Below are positions 55,101-62,188 of a DNA stretch of 64,000 bases, piece after piece (positions within the stretch are counted from its first letter, which is position 1; every line of letters starts with the position of its first letter). Made by a program: the position numbers and the translations under genes. The notes under the pieces were generated by a model. The model was not told the origin of the DNA and searched no databases. It saw only the letters and a list, made by a program, of their open reading frames with translations. This DNA is from a virus. Location of the stretch: positions 62,001 to 126,000 of the IMG/VR virus record IMGVR_UViG_3300027816_004420; one strand, 5' to 3'.

Positions 55101-56818
55101 ACTGCGATAATATTTCTAACTGTTGGTTTGAAGCCAATACCGTTTGTTCCACTCTCAATTTTTTCTAAGAGTTTCTTCGTAATTGAGTCTTCAAACTCTG
55201 AAAGTTTTTTATTTGCTTGGGTTTCAAGAAGTGCAATTATTTTGTCAAATCTGTTTTTACCCTCAAAAACAAAAAAAGGAGGTCTTACATCTTCTAATGT
55301 TGTTTGACCGTTTACATTTTTTGTTTCATATATTGGTGTTGTTAAGTTTTTTAGCTGGTCTTTCAATTGATTAATCTGCGTAGGATTCGGTTTCAAAATA
55401 CCCGTTTGGATTTTTGTTGTTTCCTCCCAATTAATCTGACTTTCTGTAGGTGCTGGTTTGATACTAATTGTAGAATATACAATCGGGTTAGTAATTTTAG
55501 ATGGTCCGTCATCCCCTAAAGTTGGATTTTTTGAAAGTTGTAAATTATATTCTGTAATAATTTTCTGTAACTGTGATTCGGCCTCTAACTTAGCTTTCAA
55601 ATCAATTTCTTTGAAGAAATACGCTCTCTCACCTGTTTTTAGAATAACTGGGTTAGGGTTCAAGTATCTATTGAACCATGACGTTTGACCTCCCCTTACA
55701 CCTTCAAAATAGTTTCTGAGTGAAGTTTTATAGTTTCGAATGTTAGTCAAAGGCGCAACTTCAACAGGGTTAAACTGACTAGCAACGTTTTGTTCAAATA
55801 ACTCAAGAGCGTTTACAAATTGTGGGAATGAATACTCAGGGAAGTCAGGAGGTATCAAACCCTTGGATTTATATTCACTATAAACTTCTCGTATTTTTTG
55901 ATACCCTCTCTCTGCAGTTATTTGGACAGTATTCTCATTTTGTCTTCCGTCTGTGGCGGTAAGAAGTTTAGTTTGGGTTGCAGCATTTGTTTCCTGTGAT
56001 TTCAGATTAGATTGTGGACCAACAGGGTTTGTTGTTACATTGAATTGTTGAGAATACATGTGCGGTGTCGCAATAAGATGTCCTACCGCAATCTCATTTA
56101 ATATATTAAACTTATATCCTTTGAAATCTAAATCAATTTGATAATTCCCACTAAACGTGTTGAACCTGGCATTAAAGGTTTCCAAATTCAATTGATATCT
56201 TATTGCTTGACCATAAAAACCTTTGAGTGTTAGATAAAATGGTGGATATGGTAAGTTAAAGAAAGCCGCATAGGGTGAGTTATTACCCAACTGAAATAAG
56301 GCTCTTCCTTGAATATCCTCCAAAGAAATTCTCACACTTGGTATGAAGGACATGTTTGTGTCGATAGTGATTTGTGTAATCCCCAACAAACCGTTATCCA
56401 ACACATCAGATAAATCATTTGGTCTATCGACTATATAAGCCTTAGTCCCATCTTTAGGAACAACAGTTCCCGTATACATTTGATTGACCCCTTTAAACTT
56501 TGTTGTGTTGTCTCCAGTAATCTCATCATAATAACCTGTTCCTAAGAATGAATCTTTTGTCGGTTTTAAAAAATTCATTTTCGCTATTGAAACAATTCTT
56601 ACTCTATCTTCGGGTGATGCCCCCACAGCAAGTTTTGTTCTTGGTAACACTTCGGCTTCCAAGTTAGCATACATAACTAAATTTTCGTGGTCGACTAATC
56701 TTTCTCTTATCTTTCCGAAAGCATCAATTGTTTTGTTTGGGTCGACTACGATAATGTTGTTATAATCAAACTCGACAAGGATATTCCCACTGTTGTCCGC
56801 TTGTACATTACCTGCCAT
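49130..56818 (-). CDS. Giant baseplate hub-like protein with IPT/TIG domain (2562 aa)
   Basis: The N-terminal 250 aa contain LPYPPFYLTLKGFYGQAIRY and GNYQIDLDFKGYKFNIL, a pattern I associate with baseplate/tail-tip proteins. At about 1868-1903, PMFNGPYLIDSINHSIQPGN, FQTTFTGIRQGIYDLP resembles the late-control-D/gp27-type hub motif (G-x-Y-x-I-x-x-V-x-H...F-x-T-x-x-x-x-x-R). At about 2180-2265 an IPT/TIG domain is visible (PIITTFAPTIGNSGTIVQIK, VFINGVQV, IRVVVP). Beta-rich C-terminal domains follow. T4 gp27 is only 391 aa, so this would be a greatly enlarged hub or a fusion. It overlaps the gp53-like gene by 11 nt, which supports a baseplate role. Exact homology is uncertain. Confidence 0.65.
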   Translation of the reverse strand: MAGNVQADNSGNILVEFDYNNIIVVDPNKTIDAFGKIRERLVDHENLVMYANLEAEVLPRTKLAVGASPEDRVRIVSIAKMNFLKPTKDSFLGTGYYDEITGDNTTKFKGVNQMYTGTVVPKDGTKAYIVDRPNDLSDVLDNGLLGITQITIDTNMSFIPSVRISLEDIQGRALFQLGNNSPYAAFFNLPYPPFYLTLKGFYGQAIRYQLNLETFNARFNTFSGNYQIDLDFKGYKFNILNEIAVGHLIATPHMYSQQFNVTTNPVGPQSNLKSQETNAATQTKLLTATDGRQNENTVQITAERGYQKIREVYSEYKSKGLIPPDFPEYSFPQFVNALELFEQNVASQFNPVEVAPLTNIRNYKTSLRNYFEGVRGGQTSWFNRYLNPNPVILKTGERAYFFKEIDLKAKLEAESQLQKIITEYNLQLSKNPTLGDDGPSKITNPIVYSTISIKPAPTESQINWEETTKIQTGILKPNPTQINQLKDQLKNLTTPIYETKNVNGQTTLEDVRPPFFVFEGKNRFDKIIALLETQANKKLSEFEDSITKKLLEKIESGTNGIGFKPTVRNIIAVLMASAEAFIRLLDDVHTSAWALKYDDVRKKAILENPSSAPGSDTVDEIKITRQAIESSTGLKYAEIPVYPWPQFFVETPEDKKGRFQLKYIADPTVVELTGGWDYSKWPEVQFVEEYMRGLTMKFNPPLAPPPLDNQIETNLININAIEFPTVGVAYTNKEEIKFFYEIYERQLVTSRYSNYIRANQNQIDELIKLNTETEVNNIVKSLGLNSPYITMKLKNYAINSSNYLSFLENISNQGTGRAWQDFIRDFYVTPYLRNLTENSFAILNLDEQGKLPQSTAQSLALESLVTNSTNIPNVTDTIPFTDPQWNIKNLSNGDGSTLDEVYNTNRVLTIFDARKIISNFNNIYNVNEKRPVTNFSYLKNDNPNSTVTDLADNDVSLSSFYQTRTPIDFMATEGYYIHTPPTFSEDVPLENEFPRLTTTSMLNTPYFVNAIQNGVQNQRASLAYPYVQAGYLFINSLPLASLREKYKTQANGAQTDLDYIASCFKKFGAIHKLPYAWILKFGSIWHRYKVYKQSNTDILQTAWTNFNQVQNFSPIQNSPSQTYSFKYGTADREIALEKTDTTNVNLQVGFYPKVINDFYKFCIGYDVYKDYTNAEIQNTIKGGMKVYNYVQSNIQTQQEDKVLRLTTWSVLIPGGISSTEENCGTDSVTKQTIYFVVPSFGSSVNQTSDECIVNTNNQSSTVVNLNNNSAVYNGSVRTMWSAPNYGYFDGSAVVKPTPEQYVNRILPNTDEQSPFILLDSNEYSNIEEIFSVFDKKILDSFEQEFLNFCKPITDADTAPTNLGIGETSVSGDINFRNFQSLFKSLITVIPQLPATNETEYFNEVINLQYSNSQNTLRAFMEYDVLFKYGNPSNYKRRTLDSYLSHGGQPEVTDPIQFQPYVQGSLPSIGGSTTLTLSKTQNVDAWLALELEVGFSSIPSVEYSSNGSYITDFFIDNNIEFTLPNVTILSPIIKMYATYKLSNPNSTVAQFKNALQDLLNSEELLQSNFLNDLLAKLNKALPNQSQIPQGTINSVFTGQQSKVENWEVFKALNDKWIAGGDYKTKTLFEDILFLDRASRNIGQTVLLDIFELKNMIGRNSLNNAMSIFTLISGILIKNNFTVMNLPAYVNFYNIQDVDGTTIPQPEGSLEFANNMWGTFLNVDYRNSSPKMVCTYVGKPSQYLDLPKGNFRFRDDGFEMRRASENPLIENQEGKKDWATSNKCVGFNVDIGNRNQNIFYSFQVEQASGVATSESINTQLNIVNQSTGRNVATQNVSLYNLYKQRSYKCSVVCLGNAIIQPTMYFNLRHVPMFNGPYLIDSINHSIQPGNFQTTFTGIRQGIYDLPAIDSFLQSINQNLLTRLEAILKIKKDVPKPIANTQQQKTDEVVQVSNNTLDAQNSCTSKVDVITYQGYEVQSGTVTELTPQKFKEALEREIPGSDNTLLRFYIYAISYVNSFVKSSNTDAGKFVGYNHNFSLLSLDKNFQPIQTTNLYFNKKYCCVNVTSSGSSNSLPIAAFNSLKEYIGFMRSRLENNLERIRQLKLTKYYVCYWPKESVAENYYELNAESEFSTVIGTMQEAYVSAVQLGIIPKELAEKNDKEAKEIQKDTTVPTPPPPNPGQTCPPPIITTFAPTIGNSGTIVQIKGNCLDSTIAVFINGVQVEPRNITIVNPQTIRVVVPEVGTTVSTGNIKVDTFYGTFTTVSTFNFDPSISPSAASSPGSYVNNASNVTAAASGVITNPQQTGPNPLEIITQTKNTIGGDELLVVKISPNSGTWEMDDQPVMSYTLYTIKKGPNNSITRTVESRQNTRLVGFVSQDKQTFTCSRAALISAEFQGELEDYEGDEIEITTQIKILANNTSTQETVRQNYNFLIYVPPATPSTQTPPGSLVIVSNTNSGELPNFSGPDIYNIKKPTGGYVTLQFSCPNLIQKGEFELVLIPEIEIQSIVITNNPGTKYTNLVETSAKGRFQASVRYKSSSYTHIFPNTSDPVPINAGATSPPFTL

Positions 56819-57131
56819 AATAAAAGAATTGGTTGTCTATTGCCGCTTTATAATCTTGTAATGATGGTATCAATGGAAATGGAATACTCAAAATTGCACC
56901 ATCGAAAATATTATTTTCTAAACCCCCAAACTGAGGGTTGGCTTGTAATATCAACCAACCAAAAAATGGTGAGTTGTAATATTCTTGTGAGACTCTATCT
57001 AACCTACTTCTACCAACTTTATAAATGTAAGCCTTATCGGTTGGTTTTGAAGGCAATTGAACATAAGGGACAACTGTTTGTTCTCCATTAATGATAAATT
57101 GACTATATCTATTCCAATATGGATACGCCAT
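56808..57131 (-). CDS. 53: Baseplate wedge protein gp53-like (LysM-like)
   Basis: 107 aa. YIYKVGRSRLDRVSQEYYNS, then PFFGWLILQANPQFGGLENN and FDGAILSIPFP follow the LysM-like pattern of T4 gp53 (Y-x-V-x-x-x-x-R-x-D-x-I-S-x-x-x-Y-x-x-x-x-x-W-x-I-x-x-x-N). T4 gp53 is longer (196 aa); this corresponds to the LysM-like core. In T4 it clamps the wedge to the hub together with gp6 and gp25. The ATG overlaps the stop of the 1673-aa gene by one base (TAATG), and its own end overlaps the hub-like gene. Confidence 0.8.
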   Translation of the reverse strand: MAYPYWNRYSQFIINGEQTVVPYVQLPSKPTDKAYIYKVGRSRLDRVSQEYYNSPFFGWLILQANPQFGGLENNIFDGAILSIPFPLIPSLQDYKAAIDNQFFYYGR

Positions 57132-60100
57132 TAGTTAAGTTTTGCTTTAGATATTAATGCCCCTGAAATGTCATCATTCCAAGTGGCTTGGTCGTTCGAG
57201 CTGTTTGTTTGTGCAGCCAAACTTTTAATCCAAGATTTTTCAAGGTCGAACAAACTTGGGTCAGGAAACACGTTTTCCGTTGAAAATCCAAGGATTCTAT
57301 TCTTTTTGGGGAATGGTGTATAGATTAAGAAATCTTTCAACTCATTCTTAGCCACACTATCCAAGAATCCTTTAGTTATGTTATTTTCCTCAATATATAA
57401 AGGTTTGGATTTTACAATCCAAAAGTCGTCAAAAATCTTACTAACGTCGGCTGTTGAATCTCCTATGAGTGCAGTGTTATTAATAACGTCTCCGATAATT
57501 GATTGTTTGAATGTTTGATATTTCTTGTCATCCAAAATGTCATCAGAGAATATCATATATTGTCTTTTGAAATTACCGTTTGTGAACTCATCCTTTTTTG
57601 AAAAAGGTTCAAACACTACGTCGGTTGAAGGTGCTCCGTCTGCAATTCCATTCTCAGTTTTATAAACCATAACACCATCATAAGTTAAATTGTCTTGAGA
57701 ATAAACAAAAGAATTTGTCGCCCAAATAATATCATTAAATTCTGAAATATTATCTCTCACTTTTTGTAAATCAATCACCAACTCATCCAAGGTATCAGTT
57801 GCAGAAGTGGATGAAACATCTACTTCAGATAATCCTGATATTTCATAAACCGTCACATCACCTTTCGCTGATTGGAATCCATCGAAAGCAAAACCAGTCG
57901 TATAATCATAAGTAATTATGTTGGCTCTTGACCAACTTTGAATATATTGTGTCTCCAGTGTAACCAACTCTTGTGTTATTTGGGTTACGGCATTTTGGAA
58001 AACACCCCTCTTGTTTTTAATAACATTTGAATAGTTTGTCTTAATTGCATTTATTACTCTTGGAGTCAGATTTTTTGTGGTATCTGAAATGAAGTTGATA
58101 AATTGGTCATCATCATTTGTAATGTCTTCCTCCAAATTAGCAAATATCTGATTGAATCTGTTCTCAACATTATTTGGTTTTCCAAAAATGTATATTGATA
58201 CTGGTGCGGTATCCACAGATGTTCCTCCGTATGTATAATTTCTCTCAGCCATCCATTGTTGCCTTACCGCGTTATTATACTGAGATGTGATTGTAATTTG
58301 TTTGTTAACAACATTTTGAAAATAAGTTTGAGTTTGATTGACAAAATTTACCATGAAATCAGAATATGAAATAGTTCCGTTTTCACCAAAAGGTTGATTC
58401 GTTCTGTTTAGAATACTACCGATTGTTTGGTTATTATTTTGTCCATTATTTGGTGCCGCTTGATTAGCTGCAGGTGGTTTTGGTGGAACCGCCATTGCCA
58501 GAAACTCGTCATCTAAGACTTTCAAGAAATCCTCTTGTGCTGTAACATCGGCTCTGTCATCATATATCTCAGTATTCGCATAATAATTGAATGTCAAAGC
58601 GTTTTGTAATCTATCAACAGATTCTTTTAGACCGCTACCCCCAACGAACTTGAAATTCAAACTAACATTTGCAATCATTGGTTGAACCCCTATACCCTCA
58701 GGATTTATGTCCAACTCCTCATATTGTAATGATAAACTCTCAGGTATGATTTTGGTATTATAAAAATCACCAATTCTCAAAACTAAAACTGGAGGTGCTC
58801 CAAATGTTGTGTTTACAGCATTGTTGTATTGTAACACAGGTGAACCATTGACTTCTTTGATTGTAGGAATTGTGTCACCAGGTCTCATACACTGTTGTAA
58901 GAATGTTAACCTCGAGTTTAATCCCTCTGGTGTCATTGAGTGGAATGCCGGTGTGAAGAACTTTAGTTTGTCTTTTAGGTTGTCAAAAACCATAGGTGTT
59001 TCTGCCTTTATTGTCTCAAAGTAATCACACTCAGATAGAAGGGACCTAATAACCCTTTTAGTAATGTTATCTCTTCTTCTCCATTCTCTTGAAATCTCCT
59101 CTGTCTCAGTTGTTGTTACAACTGTATTAGACACTAATACATCGGTATATTGAGGTGTGGGAACTGGTTCAGGGGTGTTGTCGGTGGTATTATCTATGAT
59201 ATTATAGATATAAGCCCTCCTACAGGCCATTGCTCCTGGTGTGAAAACATCTTTAGCTTGAACTTGTATATCTCCACCCACAACGCTACTATCGGTGTCA
59301 GTGCAATTATATGAGTTTCCCAAATTTTTAACAGATAAATCATATGGTTCAGGTCCTTCAAACTTTCTTGGTTGAGAAATGAAAGATTCTCCAAACCCTT
59401 TACCAGCTTGAACTAATAATCTCCCTTCACTAACGTATTGGGACAATTTAGGGTTTTTATTGAAAAATAATTGAGCAGACTCAATTCTTCTTTTTGATAA
59501 CTCTACGTTATAACTTTGTGTTTGTGGTGCGGAACAACTTGAGTCAATTACGATTGTAATAGACCCTTTAGTTTGTTTTAATTTTGCAACTAAATCATCA
59601 ATTAGTTTTTGAGCAACTTTAAAGTTAGTATCTACAACAACATCGAAAAAACTTTTTGTATCTGCACTTGTGTCATACTTTGCACGTTGACCATCATATA
59701 TCAGTTTCTGCTGGTCATATCCTGTAACGTCCCCTTTTTTTGGATAATCATTTGCGAAATACAAACCAACATCTTTATATTTTAATAGTTCACTTTCAGT
59801 GGGTCCAGGTTGACTGATGTCTTGACCTTGTCCACCATCAACCCCTGTTTGAATCTCAAGTTTAGACCATTCAATTTGTTCTCTTGTCAACTTCTTTGAG
59901 GTAATAGCTTCTTGTAATTGATACAAGTCATTCGGATTGATTGTGTAATACTTCTTAGCTAATTCATATAAATCGTATTTCCTACATCCCGCAAAGAATG
60001 AATCTATAATACTATTAACTCTTGTTCTATTGGTTTCATTTGCAAGAACCTTGTTGACTATAACATTCAAAACTGAAGGATGGTCAACAACTATCTTCCA

Positions 60101-62152
60101 AGCCAAAGTCCCACCTCTACTTGTTGACTTATATGTATATATTGGCTCTGGTCTACCAAGGAACTCACTAGTGTTCCATGACGCAGATACGTTTTCATTA
60201 AAGGTAAGTCCATAAGGTGGGAACCACATAACCCTTCCTCCATTAGGTCCTCTCTCACAAACAGGTAAATCAGAGACTGATGCTCCTGGTGTAGAAGAGG
60301 TTCTCCAAGCAAGATTTTCCAATGAGAACATGTATTTTTTTGCAAATGCGGTATTTGTAGTTCCTATTAAATTTGTAGAACTTTGACCACCTTCTTGTTT
60401 GTTTGGAGCAATGTTCAAATTATATGTGTTATCTAAAACTGAATCTACAAATCTTCTTCCATTAATTGTTATACCATCTACCTTTTGTAAATCATTATAT
60501 TGAAGATATGGAGTATCCTTAGCAAAAACTCTACAATATTCTGTTCCAACTTCCTGTCCTACAGCCCCTTCGTATCTATAAACTCTAGAACCCTTTGTCA
60601 TTTCTTTATATCCGTCGTTGAAAACTTTGGATACTTGGTCTATGGCATTACCTACGTGTTGTAATCTTTTTCCTCCTTGTGGTTGACTGTCTATTAATCT
60701 TTGAGTGTCATCAAGAATTGAACCCTCTCTAAATCTTCTTTCAGTTGATTCTGTTGAGTTATAGGATGATGGTCTGAAATCTTCATCTTCTCTTGTCACC
60801 TCCCCACCAAGACCCACTCTCTTACCAGCATTTCCCTTGTATTTCGGTGAAACCCAAGTAAACCCACCTTCGATACCACCACCGTCACTATACGTTGGTC
60901 CATTAGCACCTAATTTTACATCTTGACTAGGTCCTTCATAAAGTTGAGCTAACTCAGTTGGTCCAAAAACAGGAGATTGTTGGACTACCCCAAACTCATT
61001 TACGGGTAATGCACCCGCAGGAGAAAAGACTTGTGATGGTTCTGATGTTCTTGAACCAACATAATAGTTACTATTGTCTGATAAACCACCAACAATTGCA
61101 CCAGCGGCTCTGTCCAAGAAAGTTCTTTCGTAGTTCGGTTTGAATTTGTTAAAATCGATGTTGGCGAAAAGTCTAGACTTTTGTCCTCCACCTGTGTTAT
61201 TAAGGAAGAGTTGAGAACCTGATTGAGGGGCACCTAAAAGTCTATTGAAAAAGTTTCCAACAGCACTTCTTCTAAATGCATTCTGTAGTTGTTGTATTGT
61301 TGTTGGCTGTCCTGAATTTATTGATGGGTCCCAATAAGAACCTGGGATTGGGGATACAGGTAATATACTTCCAGCAAGTCTGAGCGCAAAATCTGTTGCG
61401 GCTAATATTGGGTTACTTGGGGTTGTAATAGTCCAGTTTGGTTCCAACAATGGAACTCTTCCTGTTATTAAATTCAAAACATCGTTCCCGCTGTCAACAT
61501 TGAATAGATTTACTCTACCTAATGTATTTTGTCTTATTTGTGCAGCAATTCTTTCCTCAAAAGATTTCCTCAAGGTTTGAGCTCCCAACTTGGCAATGAA
61601 GGAATCTTGACTCAATAACCCATTACTACCCAGTGGGTCTTTGGTTAATAGAATAGTAACAGGTCCATATAATGAAGGGACGAATGTTGTCGGGTAGGGT
61701 TGATTATTATATAATCTTGTTCCACCTATAACAAAATTAGGTTCAGTAATATATTCCCCACTGTCTAACAGAGCTTCAGAACCATTTGAATATGCGTTAA
61801 CCGTTTTCCATCTCAACGATTCAGGTTCGGCCTGACCAAGTAATCTTGCATCTTGTTGACCTGGTCCATATTCTCCTTGATTTGACTTCGTATTAAGTAA
61901 TCCTGTCGGGTCTGGTGCTTGTTTATATCCACCGTCTGACCCCCATTGGTTGAGAGGGTAGAGTCTGTTAGCAAAACTAGGTTCATCAATAAGTTGGTCT
62001 GGACTGTCTTGAACAGAAGAATCGCTTTGGATATATTCCGTGTCTATCGGTTGTGACGGTCTATTAGGAGCCTTAGCATATGGTGTAAGGTTCCTTGTGA
62101 GTAACTTTTTTCTGAATCCTGAGGAAGATGAAAATTCTAATAAACTCGCCAT
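57131..62152 (-). CDS. Baseplate protein with OmpA-like domain (1673 aa)
   Basis: 1673 aa from MASLLEFSSSSGFRKKLLTR; ATG preferred over a TTG one codon upstream. Residues about 654-700 (NTSEFLGRPEPIYTYKSTSR, GGTLAWKIVVDHPSVL) show the G-R-x-x-P-x-Y-x-Y-x-x-x-x-R pattern I associate with tail-tip proteins of contractile phages. Residues about 796-984 look like an OmpA/MotB-type peptidoglycan-binding fold: LYFANDYPKKG, then SITIVIDSSCSAP, YNVELSKRRIESAQLFF, LVQAGKGFGES and CRRAYIYNII. The C-terminal 600 aa are helical and Gln/Asn-rich. It lies between the tape-measure-like protein and gp53. Contact with peptidoglycan during infection is inferred from the OmpA-like segment. Confidence 0.7.
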   Translation of the reverse strand: MASLLEFSSSSGFRKKLLTRNLTPYAKAPNRPSQPIDTEYIQSDSSVQDSPDQLIDEPSFANRLYPLNQWGSDGGYKQAPDPTGLLNTKSNQGEYGPGQQDARLLGQAEPESLRWKTVNAYSNGSEALLDSGEYITEPNFVIGGTRLYNNQPYPTTFVPSLYGPVTILLTKDPLGSNGLLSQDSFIAKLGAQTLRKSFEERIAAQIRQNTLGRVNLFNVDSGNDVLNLITGRVPLLEPNWTITTPSNPILAATDFALRLAGSILPVSPIPGSYWDPSINSGQPTTIQQLQNAFRRSAVGNFFNRLLGAPQSGSQLFLNNTGGGQKSRLFANIDFNKFKPNYERTFLDRAAGAIVGGLSDNSNYYVGSRTSEPSQVFSPAGALPVNEFGVVQQSPVFGPTELAQLYEGPSQDVKLGANGPTYSDGGGIEGGFTWVSPKYKGNAGKRVGLGGEVTREDEDFRPSSYNSTESTERRFREGSILDDTQRLIDSQPQGGKRLQHVGNAIDQVSKVFNDGYKEMTKGSRVYRYEGAVGQEVGTEYCRVFAKDTPYLQYNDLQKVDGITINGRRFVDSVLDNTYNLNIAPNKQEGGQSSTNLIGTTNTAFAKKYMFSLENLAWRTSSTPGASVSDLPVCERGPNGGRVMWFPPYGLTFNENVSASWNTSEFLGRPEPIYTYKSTSRGGTLAWKIVVDHPSVLNVIVNKVLANETNRTRVNSIIDSFFAGCRKYDLYELAKKYYTINPNDLYQLQEAITSKKLTREQIEWSKLEIQTGVDGGQGQDISQPGPTESELLKYKDVGLYFANDYPKKGDVTGYDQQKLIYDGQRAKYDTSADTKSFFDVVVDTNFKVAQKLIDDLVAKLKQTKGSITIVIDSSCSAPQTQSYNVELSKRRIESAQLFFNKNPKLSQYVSEGRLLVQAGKGFGESFISQPRKFEGPEPYDLSVKNLGNSYNCTDTDSSVVGGDIQVQAKDVFTPGAMACRRAYIYNIIDNTTDNTPEPVPTPQYTDVLVSNTVVTTTETEEISREWRRRDNITKRVIRSLLSECDYFETIKAETPMVFDNLKDKLKFFTPAFHSMTPEGLNSRLTFLQQCMRPGDTIPTIKEVNGSPVLQYNNAVNTTFGAPPVLVLRIGDFYNTKIIPESLSLQYEELDINPEGIGVQPMIANVSLNFKFVGGSGLKESVDRLQNALTFNYYANTEIYDDRADVTAQEDFLKVLDDEFLAMAVPPKPPAANQAAPNNGQNNNQTIGSILNRTNQPFGENGTISYSDFMVNFVNQTQTYFQNVVNKQITITSQYNNAVRQQWMAERNYTYGGTSVDTAPVSIYIFGKPNNVENRFNQIFANLEEDITNDDDQFINFISDTTKNLTPRVINAIKTNYSNVIKNKRGVFQNAVTQITQELVTLETQYIQSWSRANIITYDYTTGFAFDGFQSAKGDVTVYEISGLSEVDVSSTSATDTLDELVIDLQKVRDNISEFNDIIWATNSFVYSQDNLTYDGVMVYKTENGIADGAPSTDVVFEPFSKKDEFTNGNFKRQYMIFSDDILDDKKYQTFKQSIIGDVINNTALIGDSTADVSKIFDDFWIVKSKPLYIEENNITKGFLDSVAKNELKDFLIYTPFPKKNRILGFSTENVFPDPSLFDLEKSWIKSLAAQTNSSNDQATWNDDISGALISKAKLN

Positions 62153-62164
62153 CAATTATTTTTC

Positions 62165-62171
62165 TATAAAT
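62165..62171 (-). promoter_or_regulatory. TATTTAT box, putative promoter of the 1673-aa gene
   Basis: Minus strand: A6, 12 nt, CTATTTATAGAAAAATAATT, then ATG; the core is 12 nt from the ATG. It is the closest match to the box at 29165-29171. Confidence 0.5.
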
Positions 62172-62188
62172 AGGTTATATAGTATTTT

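Noticed and set aside
62153-62155. TTG starts one codon before the ATG at 62152 and at 37938-37940
   Set aside because: Each adds a single Met-equivalent before a normal ATG; the ATG is the simpler start.
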